From contig CP119310.1 of assembly GCA_029203185.1 (NCBI GenBank), forward strand, positions 124,001 to 188,000: 64,000 bases of DNA, in the 5' to 3' direction. Shown in pieces: positions 1 to 7,246 of this stretch (its first letter is position 1; every line of letters starts with the position of its first letter). The translations under genes were made by a program, and so were the position numbers. The stretch is from Candidatus Chryseobacterium colombiense. GTDB taxonomy: Bacteria > Bacteroidota > Bacteroidia > Flavobacteriales > Weeksellaceae. Below the pieces are notes generated by a model, which saw only the letters and a program-made list of their open reading frames with translations, was not told the origin of the DNA and did no database searches.

Positions 1-2
1 AT

Positions 3-689
3 ATTAATGTTTCGGTAGCTATTGTTCTATTGATGCAGTCGGTGTGGTTCAGTGTGGTGGTTGAAAGTTTTATAACAAAAAAATTACCAAATGCTAGAAA
101 AATAATATCTGTAATTATTGTTTTGCTGGGAACTGTTTTGGCTACGAATCTAATCAATTCAAAAATTGAGCTTGACTGGAAAGGTGTTTTCTGGGGATTG
201 ATGGCAGCCGCTTCATACACGCTGACTATGTTCACATCCAATACATTGGCAACGCATCTTCCGGTTTTTAGAAAGAGTTTTATTATGCTTTGTGGTGGTT
301 CTGTGGTCATTTTTGCGTTTTTATTTTTCGCTCAGATCGGTCCTTTGCATATAAATGGACTGAAGTCGGTTTATTTAAACTTCACAGAAAATACACAACA
401 TATCCGGGCTTTTGATTATTCCATTCTTTGGAAATATGGTTTGGTTCTGTCATTATTTGGTACTATTATTCCTCCTGTTTTGTTTAATATAGGATTTCCA
501 AATGCAGGTTTGGGATTGGGAAGTATTGTTTCATCATTAGAGCTTCCTGTTTCTGTAACGATGGCTTTTGTTTTACTGGGAGAAGAAGTAGTTTTCATTC
601 AGTGGATTGGAATTGCACTCATTCTGTTTGCGATTGTTCTTATGAATTTACCTGCAAAAAAAGAGTATAAAGTCGCTGAATTATCTTAA
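3..689 (+). CDS. EamA/DMT-family transporter, 5' end missing
   Basis: This is an inner-membrane transporter of the drug/metabolite (EamA) superfamily, truncated by the window edge. The reading frame is open from base 3, so the true start lies upstream and the TTG/ATG codons near 30 are internal. At least five hydrophobic helices are visible, and the end has the usual pattern of a glycine-rich helix (GLGLGSIVSSLELPVS), then a GEE loop and a last helix. The substrate cannot be told. A hairpin terminator follows at 711-739, so this is the last gene of its transcript. Confidence 0.85.
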   Translation: MNVSVAIVLLMQSVWFSVVVESFITKKLPNARKIISVIIVLLGTVLATNLINSKIELDWKGVFWGLMAAASYTLTMFTSNTLATHLPVFRKSFIMLCGGSVVIFAFLFFAQIGPLHINGLKSVYLNFTENTQHIRAFDYSILWKYGLVLSLFGTIIPPVLFNIGFPNAGLGLGSIVSSLELPVSVTMAFVLLGEEVVFIQWIGIALILFAIVLMNLPAKKEYKVAELS

Positions 690-710
690 AAAAATTATAA
701 TTAACACACT

Positions 711-739
711 AAAAGCCGTTTCTTTAGAAGCGGTTTTTT
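711..739 (+). terminator. Rho-independent terminator after the EamA gene
   Basis: The arms AAAAGCCGTTTC and GAAGCGGTTTTTT pair with two G-T wobbles around a TTTA loop and end in a T run. Confidence 0.8.
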
Positions 740-764
740 AATTTTAATGTTTAATATGATTGAC

Positions 765-1760
765 ATGAAGAAATTTAAGAATATTATTGCTGTTTTAATG
801 TTATCGATGGCTTCAAATTTCGCTTTTTCTCAGGTAAAATCTTTAGATGCTGAACTTACAAATTATGAATATCCTTATGAAGTTCATTTTCTAAATTTTA
901 AATCTCAGAATAACGATTTGAAAATGGCATATATGGATGTAAAGCCAAAGACATCAAACGGAAAAACTATAATGCTTCTTCATGGTAAAAACTTTAACGG
1001 GGCATATTGGGAAAGAACAGCAAAAGATTTATCAGATAAAGGTTTTAGAGTAATCATTCCCGATCAGATAGGATTTGGAAAATCTTCAAAACCGCAAAGC
1101 TACCAGTTTTCATTTTCACAATTGGCAGAGAATACAAAAGTTATTTTAGATGAGCTGAAAATTGATAAGACTATTGTTTTAGGACATTCAATGGGAGGTA
1201 TGGTAGCAGCGAGATTTACTTTGTTATATCCTGAAAGAGTCCAGAAACTTATCCTGGAAAATCCAATTGGATTAGAAGATTATAAAACTTTTGCAGCGTA
1301 TCAGACGATAGATCAGGCATATCAATCGGAACTTAAAAATACGGCTGAAACCTATAAAAATTATCAGCTAAAATTCTATTATGATAATAAATGGAAAGCA
1401 GAATATCAACCATGGTTGGATTTGATTGCGGGCTGGACTTTGCATCCGGATTATCCAAAAGTAGCTTGGGATGCTGCCTTAACTTCGGATATGATCTACA
1501 ATCAGCCGGTTTGTTATGAATTTAAAAATATCAAAACTCCGACTTTATTAATTATTGGAACAAGGGATAGAACGGCCATAGGAAAAGACAGGGCTCCGAA
1601 AGAGCTACAGTCAAAAATGGGACAATATCAGGAATTGGGAAAGAAAACCCAGCAGCAGATTGAAGGTTCCAAATTAGTTGAAATTGAAAATGTGGGACAT
1701 CTCCCGCATATAGAGGTCTACGATAAATTCTGGAATGCGTTGTACGAGTTTATTAGATAG
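765..1760 (+). CDS. Exported alpha/beta-fold hydrolase
   Basis: This is a secreted or periplasmic alpha/beta hydrolase. The start at 765 puts a compact signal peptide (MKKFKN... to NFAFSQ) at the N-terminus; in-frame ATGs at 747 and 756 would only add six or three residues. The oxyanion motif HGKNFNGAYW, the nucleophile elbow GHSMGG (about residue 140), a late Asp in IIGTRDRT and the catalytic His in VGHLPHIE are all present, so the triad looks intact. The length of 331 aa suits esterases, haloperoxidase-like enzymes and similar families; the substrate is not predictable. No operon partner is visible. Confidence 0.85.
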   Translation: MKKFKNIIAVLMLSMASNFAFSQVKSLDAELTNYEYPYEVHFLNFKSQNNDLKMAYMDVKPKTSNGKTIMLLHGKNFNGAYWERTAKDLSDKGFRVIIPDQIGFGKSSKPQSYQFSFSQLAENTKVILDELKIDKTIVLGHSMGGMVAARFTLLYPERVQKLILENPIGLEDYKTFAAYQTIDQAYQSELKNTAETYKNYQLKFYYDNKWKAEYQPWLDLIAGWTLHPDYPKVAWDAALTSDMIYNQPVCYEFKNIKTPTLLIIGTRDRTAIGKDRAPKELQSKMGQYQELGKKTQQQIEGSKLVEIENVGHLPHIEVYDKFWNALYEFIR

Positions 1761-1837
1761 TAGAAAGCTTGAAGCTGAGTGTTGAAAGTTTGCAATATTT
1801 AAATAATATAACTTACAGAAAATAGCCATTCTCAAGA

Positions 1838-1892
1838 TTCCCCTCCTCTGGAGGGATGGCGAAAATTTCAAAGAAATTTTTGACGGGGTGGC
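1838..1892. repeat. Intergenic palindromic repeat (CCCTCC/GGAGGG type)
   Basis: This short stretch holds two small hairpins, CCCTCC-TCT-GGAGGG and AAAATTTC-AAA-GAAATTTT. It ends in GACGGGGTGGC, which can pair with the C-rich start. From memory, similar hairpin pairs are dispersed in Chryseobacterium-type genomes; a genome search would confirm this. Confidence 0.5.
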
Positions 1893-1930
1893 TAAAAACG
1901 AAATTTAAAATCAAACTGTTTTCTAAAATA

Positions 1931-1963
1931 AAAAGAAGCTCTCTAAAATAGAAAGCCTCTTTT
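1931..1963 (-). terminator. Terminator of rplS
   Basis: On the minus strand the arms AAAAGAGGCTTTC and GAGAGCTTCTTTT pair with wobbles around a 7-nt loop. It lies just after the rplS stop codon and ends in a T run. Confidence 0.75.
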
Positions 1964-1983
1964 CGTATGTATTGTTGTCTGAA

Positions 1984-2337
1984 TTATTTCTTGTAAGGAA
2001 CGTCTTTAATTCTAGCTTTTTTACCTCTAAGGTCTCTGAAGTAATAAATTCTAGATCTTCTAACTTTACCTCTTCTATCCACTTCAATTTTTTGTAAAGC
2101 TGGCATGTTGATAGGGAATACTCTCTCAACACCTACATCTCCACTCATTTTTCTGATAGTGAAAGTTTTTGTAGAACCAGTACCTCTTAATTGGATAACT
2201 GTTCCTTTGAAGAACTGAGTTCTTGTCTTTTGTCCTTCTTTAATTTCGTAATACACAGTAATGGTATCACCTGCTTTGAATTCAGGGAATTCTTTTTTCG
2301 CAATGTACTTATCTTGTACGTACTTTAATAAATCCAT
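1984..2337 (-). CDS. rplS: 50S ribosomal protein L19
   Basis: This is large-subunit ribosomal protein L19, which sits at the 30S-50S interface. The 117-aa length is normal. The family landmarks are present: FKAGDTITVYYEIKEG near residues 20-36, FKGTVIQLRG, the GVERVFPINMP segment and the basic RRGKVRRSRIYYFRDLRGK tail. It has its own promoter (2406-2436) and terminator (1931-1963), so it appears monocistronic here, away from the usual rpsP-rimM-trmD neighbours. Confidence 0.98.
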   Translation of the reverse strand: MDLLKYVQDKYIAKKEFPEFKAGDTITVYYEIKEGQKTRTQFFKGTVIQLRGTGSTKTFTIRKMSGDVGVERVFPINMPALQKIEVDRRGKVRRSRIYYFRDLRGKKARIKDVPYKK

Positions 2338-2405
2338 TATTAATAAATAAAATGTTAAAGCTAAGCAACTTACACGGTTATCGTCAGAGGTTGAATAACA
2401 GGATG

Positions 2406-2436
2406 CAAAAATATAACTTTTTTATATAAAAACCAA
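2406..2436 (-). promoter_or_regulatory. rplS promoter
   Basis: On the minus strand the -7 box TATTTTTG (2413-2406) matches TAnnTTTG exactly. It is preceded by TTG (2436-2434) after a 20-nt spacer, the arrangement expected for the Bacteroidota housekeeping sigma factor. The leader is about 65 nt. Confidence 0.7.
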
Positions 2437-2565
2437 TATCTTACATAATATTTTTCATAATATTTTAGGAAAGAGAAATGGGAATATTGTTTTACTTAAT
2501 TTATCTTAATCCCTCAATTATCCTAATGGTTATAAAAATTTTTATTTTAGATGACTACATCATTG

Positions 2566-2591
2566 TGTCATTCCGACGAAGGAAGAATCTC
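2566..2591. repeat. Solitary half of the TGTCATTCTGA repeat
   Basis: One module runs from TGTCATTCCGA to GAAGAATCTC with no matching opposite arm within 120 bp. It lies in the 373-bp gap between rplS and the CoA-transferase gene. Apart from the rplS promoter and this half repeat, nothing else is recognisable in that gap. Confidence 0.6.
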
Positions 2592-2710
2592 ATAATGTAG
2601 TAAAGCTTTATATATAATTACCTATTTTTTAAATATTGCTTTATATGAACTTGTTTTCGCGGTTTCACAAAAATGTTTAAATTTAGAACTGAAAATCTAA
2701 TACTATAATA

Positions 2711-3412
2711 ATGATAGATAAAAGAGTAAAAAATGCAAAAGAAGCGATTGAAGGAATTCAGGATGGAATGACTCTGATGTTGGGAGGATTTGGTCTTTGC
2801 GGAATTCCTGAAAATTCAATTAATGCATTGGTAGATAGTGATGTAAAAGATCTTACCTGCATTTCAAACAATGCAGGTGTTGATGATTTTGGATTAGGAT
2901 TATTGCTTCATAAAAGACAGATCAAGAAGATGATTTCATCTTATGTAGGTGAAAATGCAGAATTTGAAAGACAAATGCTTTCCGGAGAATTAGATGTAGA
3001 ATTGACCCCTCAAGGGACTTTAGCGGAAAAATGCAGAGCTGCTCAGGCAGGAATTCCAGCTTTCTATACACCTGCAGGTTACGGAACTGAAGTAGCTGAA
3101 GGAAAAGAAGTAAAAGAGTTCAAGGGAAAAACACATATTTTAGAACATGCTTACGAAGCGGATTTTTCAATTGTGAAAGCCTGGAAAGGAGATCACGCAG
3201 GAAATTTGATTTTCAAAGGTTCAGCAAGAAATTTTAACCATCCGATGGCTGGAGCAGGAAAAATTACCATTGCAGAAGTAGAAGAATTGGTAGAACCGGG
3301 AGAGCTGGATCCGAACCAGATTCACATTCCGGGAATTATGATCCAGAGAATCTTTCAGGGTGAGAAATTTGAAAAAAGAATCGAACAGAGAACGGTAAGA
3401 AAAAAGGATTAA
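2711..3412 (+). CDS. scoA: 3-oxoacid CoA-transferase subunit A
   Basis: This is the alpha subunit of a family I CoA-transferase (succinyl-CoA:3-oxoacid or acetoacetyl-CoA type), which moves CoA between acyl groups in ketone-body or butyrate metabolism. At 233 aa it matches SCOT/AtoD alpha subunits. The GGFGLCGIPE motif lies near residues 24-33, followed by CISNNAGVDDFGLG and the GTLAEKCRAAQAGIPAFYTP segment. The partner subunit B lies 2.1 kb downstream on the same strand but is separated by a minus-strand ABC exporter. A strong terminator follows at 3441-3470, so the subunits need separate transcripts. Confidence 0.93.
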   Translation: MIDKRVKNAKEAIEGIQDGMTLMLGGFGLCGIPENSINALVDSDVKDLTCISNNAGVDDFGLGLLLHKRQIKKMISSYVGENAEFERQMLSGELDVELTPQGTLAEKCRAAQAGIPAFYTPAGYGTEVAEGKEVKEFKGKTHILEHAYEADFSIVKAWKGDHAGNLIFKGSARNFNHPMAGAGKITIAEVEELVEPGELDPNQIHIPGIMIQRIFQGEKFEKRIEQRTVRKKD

Positions 3413-3440
3413 TATTTATTATACTTTTTTCTAAAAAATA

Positions 3441-3470
3441 AAATACCCCGAAATCAACTTCGGGGTATTT
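3441..3470. terminator. Bidirectional terminator between scoA and the ABC exporter
   Basis: There is a perfect 12-bp stem, AAATACCCCGAA and TTCGGGGTATTT, around a 6-nt loop, with T runs on both sides. It serves the converging genes. Confidence 0.85.
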
Positions 3471-3484
3471 ATTTATCCATACGT

Positions 3485-3560
3485 TGTCATTCTGACGAAG
3501 GAAAAATCTCTACATAATAATATAGATTCTTCATTTCGCTTTGTACCAATCAGAATGACA
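3485..3560. repeat. Palindromic TGTCATTCTGA repeat, 76 bp
   Basis: Two inverted modules have TGTCATTCTGA at the outer ends and GAAAAATCT or AGATTCTTC towards the centre. The right arm carries a longer insert (ATTTCGCTTTGTACCAAT region) than the left. Confidence 0.75.
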
Positions 3561-3573
3561 GAAGTATTATTGT

Positions 3574-5373
3574 TTATACTCCTGCCGTCAGTTTACGCTC
3601 TCCGATCTGCTGTCTCCACATCGCATAATACAATCCTTTTTCTTCAATAAGCTGTAAGTGAGAACCTGTTTCTATTACTTGCCCGCGCTCCAGAACATAA
3701 ATTCTGTCCGCGTGCATGATTGTACTCAATCTATGTGCAATAAGAACGGTAATCTGTTCCTTTTCTTTTGAAATTTCTTTAATAGTTGTTGTAATTTCCT
3801 CTTCGGTGATACTGTCTAAAGCAGAAGTTGCTTCATCAAAAATAAGCAAATGGGGTTTTCTCAATAAAGCTCTTGCGATGGCAATTCTCTGTTTTTCACC
3901 GCCGCTCAATTTTAATCCGCCTTCACCGATTACTGTTTGTATCCCATTTTCAGCACGTTCTAAAAGAGCTGTACAGCTGGATTTTTTTAAAGCCAATTGA
4001 AGCTCTTCTTCCGTGGCTGTCGGATTTACAAACAAAAGATTTTCTTTTATGGTTCCTGCAAAAAGTTGGGTATCCTGTGTTACGAACCCGATTTGATTTC
4101 TCAATTCATCAAAATCAAATTCTTTTCCATTAATATGGTTATAAAAAATATTTCCTTCCTGAGGTCTGTACAAACCAACCAATAGTTTTACCAATGTACT
4201 TTTCCCGGAACCGCTTGGACCCACAAAAGCAATAGTTTCTCCATTTTTCACATCAAACGAAATAGAATTTAATGCCTTGTAATGAGCAGTCTGATGCTGA
4301 AAAGATACCTTTTGAAATTCCAGTTCCTCAATAGCACCAATTTTCTTTGGAGCTAAAGGTTTTGGTTCGATCTCTTTTTTCATGACCCTGTCGAAATTAT
4401 TCAAAGAAGCCTGAGCTTCACGATAAGAAATGATAATATTCCCAATTTCCTGCATGGGCCCGAAAATAAAGAATCCATAAAACATTAGTGATAAATACTG
4501 TCCCGGAGTTACGACATTTTTAAAGATCAATAATAATAACGTGAATGTAATGGTTTGCTGTAAAAAATTAACCAAAGTTCCCTGTACAAAGCTTAATGAA
4601 CGGATACTTTTTACCTTTCTTAATTCCAGATTCAGAATTTTATACGTATTGTTGTTCAAACGTTCCACTTCCTGATTGGTCAGTCCTAAACTTTTTACAA
4701 TCTCAATATTTCTAAGACTTTCCGTCGTACTTCCTGCTAAATTAGTAGTTTCCGTTACAATATTTTTCTGAATGGTTTTAATTCTTTTGCTCAATAAATT
4801 GGTGACAACAGCAATAAGAACAATTCCTACCACATATACAGGCATAATCGTCCAGTGTAAACGAACCGCATATACCGAAACGAAAATAATACTTACCAAA
4901 ATTCCGAAAAATACATTGATGAAATTATTGATAAACTTCACAGAATCCTCCCGGACTTTGGTGAGAATAGAAAGCGTTTCACCACTTCTCTGGTCTTCAA
5001 ACTCCTGAAAAGGCAGTCTCATAGAATGCTTTAAACCGTCTGTAAATATTTTAGCTCCAAATTTCTGGATAATCACATTCACTACATAATCCTGAAATGC
5101 CTTTGCAATACGGCTTACCATCGCTGTTCCGACAAGCAATCCTAGAAAATAGAATACACCATGATAGATGTTGGTTCCGTAAAGATATTCGCTCAGGCTT
5201 CTTGGCAGGAGTTTTTCTTTATCGAAAAAGTTGGGATGGGTAACCAGTTTGTCTAATATATTTCCTGTAATAGCCGGAGCAAATAACGAAAATACCTGAT
5301 TGATTGAAGCCAATAAAAGAGAGGCTATGATCAGCCATTTATATGGTTTTAAATAATTTAATAAAATTTTCAT
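3574..5373 (-). CDS. ABC exporter, fused membrane and ATPase domains (MsbA-like)
   Basis: This 599-aa half-transporter has an N-terminal six-helix membrane domain (about residues 1-325) and a C-terminal ATPase. Walker A GPSGSGKS is at 385-392, the signature LSGGEKQR at 489-496, Walker B LLIFDEATSALD at 509-520 and the switch His in AHRLS near 547. It would work as a homodimer exporting a lipid, peptide or drug; the substrate is not inferable. A -7 box TAAATTTG lies 20 nt before the ATG. Its position between the two CoA-transferase subunit genes, in the opposite direction, is unusual. Confidence 0.93.
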   Translation of the reverse strand: MKILLNYLKPYKWLIIASLLLASINQVFSLFAPAITGNILDKLVTHPNFFDKEKLLPRSLSEYLYGTNIYHGVFYFLGLLVGTAMVSRIAKAFQDYVVNVIIQKFGAKIFTDGLKHSMRLPFQEFEDQRSGETLSILTKVREDSVKFINNFINVFFGILVSIIFVSVYAVRLHWTIMPVYVVGIVLIAVVTNLLSKRIKTIQKNIVTETTNLAGSTTESLRNIEIVKSLGLTNQEVERLNNNTYKILNLELRKVKSIRSLSFVQGTLVNFLQQTITFTLLLLIFKNVVTPGQYLSLMFYGFFIFGPMQEIGNIIISYREAQASLNNFDRVMKKEIEPKPLAPKKIGAIEELEFQKVSFQHQTAHYKALNSISFDVKNGETIAFVGPSGSGKSTLVKLLVGLYRPQEGNIFYNHINGKEFDFDELRNQIGFVTQDTQLFAGTIKENLLFVNPTATEEELQLALKKSSCTALLERAENGIQTVIGEGGLKLSGGEKQRIAIARALLRKPHLLIFDEATSALDSITEEEITTTIKEISKEKEQITVLIAHRLSTIMHADRIYVLERGQVIETGSHLQLIEEKGLYYAMWRQQIGERKLTAGV

Positions 5374-5392
5374 GCGTATAATTAAAAGCTTA

Positions 5393-5400
5393 CAAATTTA
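5393..5400 (-). promoter_or_regulatory. Putative -7 box for the ABC exporter
   Basis: On the minus strand TAAATTTG is an exact TAnnTTTG match 20 nt before the start codon. No TTG is seen at the expected -33 spacing. Confidence 0.5.
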
Positions 5401-5495
5401 CAACAATTTGAAAAGCAAAATTTATCATAGGATAAGAAAAGAAACTATTTCGTAATTCTGAAAAAATGGCTAATTTGGCGGGATAAGATTATGCT

Positions 5496-6149
5496 ATGCT
5501 AACTAAAGAACAAATTGCACAAAGAATTTCCAGAGAAGTAAAAGACGGATATTATGTAAATTTAGGAATCGGAATTCCAACATTGGTTGCCAACTATGTT
5601 CCGGACAATCTTTCTGTGGAGTTTCAGAGTGAAAACGGAGTATTGGGAATGGGGCCGTTTCCTTTTGAGGGAGAAGAAGATGCAGACATTATCAACGCTG
5701 GAAAACAAACGATTACTATTTTGGATGGAGGTTCATTTTTTGATTCAGCTTTCAGTTTCGGGATGATCAGAGCTCAAAAAGTAGATCTTACAATTCTTGG
5801 CGCTATGGAAGTTTCAGAAAACGGAGATATTGCCAACTGGAAAATTCCGGGAAAAATGGTAAAAGGAATGGGAGGGGCAATGGATTTGGTAGCTTCAGCA
5901 GAAAATATAATCGTTGCAATGATGCACGTGAATAAAGCAGGAGAAAGTAAAATCCTTAAAAAATGTACTTTGCCTTTAACAGGAGTAAACTGTGTGAAAA
6001 GAGTAGTGACTGAATTAGCTGTTTTAGACATTACACCTGCCGGATTTAAGCTTGTTGAAAGAGCTCCGGGAGTTTCAGTTGAACACATTATTCAATCTAC
6101 AGAAGCTGATTTAATCATTGAAGGAGAAATTCCTGAAATGCAATTCTAA
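5496..6149 (+). CDS. scoB: 3-oxoacid CoA-transferase subunit B
   Basis: This is the beta subunit of the same family I CoA-transferase as the gene at 2711, and it carries the catalytic glutamate that forms the acyl-enzyme. The SENG motif (SENGVLGMGP, about residues 45-54) contains that Glu. NLGIGIPTLVANYVP near residue 22 and GGAMDLV near 125 are also family hallmarks. The 217-aa length is normal. It is transcribed apart from subunit A and ends at its own terminator (6155-6187). Confidence 0.93.
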   Translation: MLTKEQIAQRISREVKDGYYVNLGIGIPTLVANYVPDNLSVEFQSENGVLGMGPFPFEGEEDADIINAGKQTITILDGGSFFDSAFSFGMIRAQKVDLTILGAMEVSENGDIANWKIPGKMVKGMGGAMDLVASAENIIVAMMHVNKAGESKILKKCTLPLTGVNCVKRVVTELAVLDITPAGFKLVERAPGVSVEHIIQSTEADLIIEGEIPEMQF

Positions 6150-6154
6150 ATAAT

Positions 6155-6187
6155 AAAAAAGCCTTGTCATATCGACAAGGCTTTTTT
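6155..6187 (+). terminator. Terminator after scoB
   Basis: The stem GCCTTGTC / GACAAGGC with a 5-nt loop is flanked by A and T runs that extend the pairing. Confidence 0.85.
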
Positions 6188-6216
6188 ATTTAAAGATTAA
6201 TTATACCAGATTAAAC

Positions 6217-6320
6217 AGATGCTTCGGCTGGGCTCAGCATGACACTGCTTAAAATTAATTATTTCAATATATAATGTGATTAGTATTAGAAATGTCATGC
6301 TGAGCGCAGTCGAAGCATCT
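6217..6320. repeat. Inside-out palindromic repeat, TGTCATGCTGA / GAAGCATCT version
   Basis: Two 28-bp arms (6217-6244 and 6293-6320) are inverted with two mismatches and separated by 48 bp. Here the AGATGCTTCG ends are outermost and the TGTCATGCTGA ends face the centre, opposite to the TGTCATTCTGA elements elsewhere in the window. Confidence 0.85.
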
Positions 6321-6339
6321 TTGTTTCAAAGTAAAAAAA

Positions 6340-7143
6340 TTACTTTCCATCCTGCGCTCCAAAAACCTTTTGCAGAACACTCGTCGTTCTCATAGCCGGT
6401 GTATTCCGGATTCCGCTTTCTTTCTCCGCAACCATTTTAAAAACCCCATTAATGGTTTCAGTGGTTACATAATCGTTAAGATCGGTGGTTACAGATTGTC
6501 CTGTTAGCGTGTTGTATTTTGAAATGATCCCTTTCCAGACACTGTCTGCACCGACTTTTCCGAGAGAAGCTTTCACCTTGGGTTGAAAAGCTGTAAAAAG
6601 TTGGCTTTGAGTTTTGGTTTGCAAATAATTGGTTGCCGCATTATCATTTCCCAGCAGAATATTTTTTGCGTCCGTAATGGTCATTGAAGTAATAGCTTTG
6701 GTAAAGATAGGAGCAGCCTCTGTTACGGCATCTTCCGCAGCTCTGTTGAGTAATTTTACCCCCTGATCGGCAAGACTTCCTAATCCTAAAGAACGAAGAG
6801 TAGTATCTACTTTTCTCAACTTTTCGGGCATTAAGATTTTTACGACTTCATTTTTCAAAAAACCATCAGTTACACCCAGTTTTTTTACTCCTTCATTCAC
6901 ACCCAGACTTAAAGCTTCCTTCAATCCTGATGAAATCTGAGTGGAAGTAAGGCTTCCCAGATTGATCGGAGAAGAAGTGGTGGAAGTGCTTTTAGGAGTT
7001 GTTGCTGAAGTTGTTGTTTTTACGGGTGTATTAAGGTCTATACCGGTATTATCTTTTACTGCAGATTTGATGGCATCTAAAATCTGTGCCTGGGTGGAAA
7101 CTGAACATAATAACATTCCAGCCAATATAATTGTTTTTCTCAT
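6340..7143 (-). CDS. Exported DUF4197 protein
   Basis: This 267-aa protein has a signal peptide (cleavage after CSVSTQA), a Ser/Thr-rich linker (about residues 40-62) and then a DUF4197 domain filling the rest. The domain is recognised from SGLKEALSLGVNEGVKKLG, the FLKNEVVKILMPEKLRKV segment and SMTITDAKNILLGND. Members are helical periplasmic or outer-membrane-associated proteins of unknown function. A -7 box lies 13 nt upstream. No functional link to neighbours is apparent. Confidence 0.85.
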   Translation of the reverse strand: MRKTIILAGMLLCSVSTQAQILDAIKSAVKDNTGIDLNTPVKTTTSATTPKSTSTTSSPINLGSLTSTQISSGLKEALSLGVNEGVKKLGVTDGFLKNEVVKILMPEKLRKVDTTLRSLGLGSLADQGVKLLNRAAEDAVTEAAPIFTKAITSMTITDAKNILLGNDNAATNYLQTKTQSQLFTAFQPKVKASLGKVGADSVWKGIISKYNTLTGQSVTTDLNDYVTTETINGVFKMVAEKESGIRNTPAMRTTSVLQKVFGAQDGK

Positions 7144-7155
7144 CGTTTATTTTTG

Positions 7156-7163
7156 CAAAATTA
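7156..7163 (-). promoter_or_regulatory. Putative -7 box for the DUF4197 gene
   Basis: TAATTTTG on the minus strand matches TAnnTTTG and ends 13 nt before the ATG. No clear -33 TTG is visible. Confidence 0.45.
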
Positions 7164-7246
7164 GATATTTATACTTTTAATAAGTTAAAAAGGATAGGTG
7201 AATTTCGGAAATTAAGTATATTCGCTGAAATCTTAAATCCCGTATT

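Noticed and set aside
1674..1871. Minus-strand frame of 65 codons overlapping the hydrolase end
   Set aside because: It covers the 3' end of the alpha/beta hydrolase gene and a repeat, and has no protein-like features.
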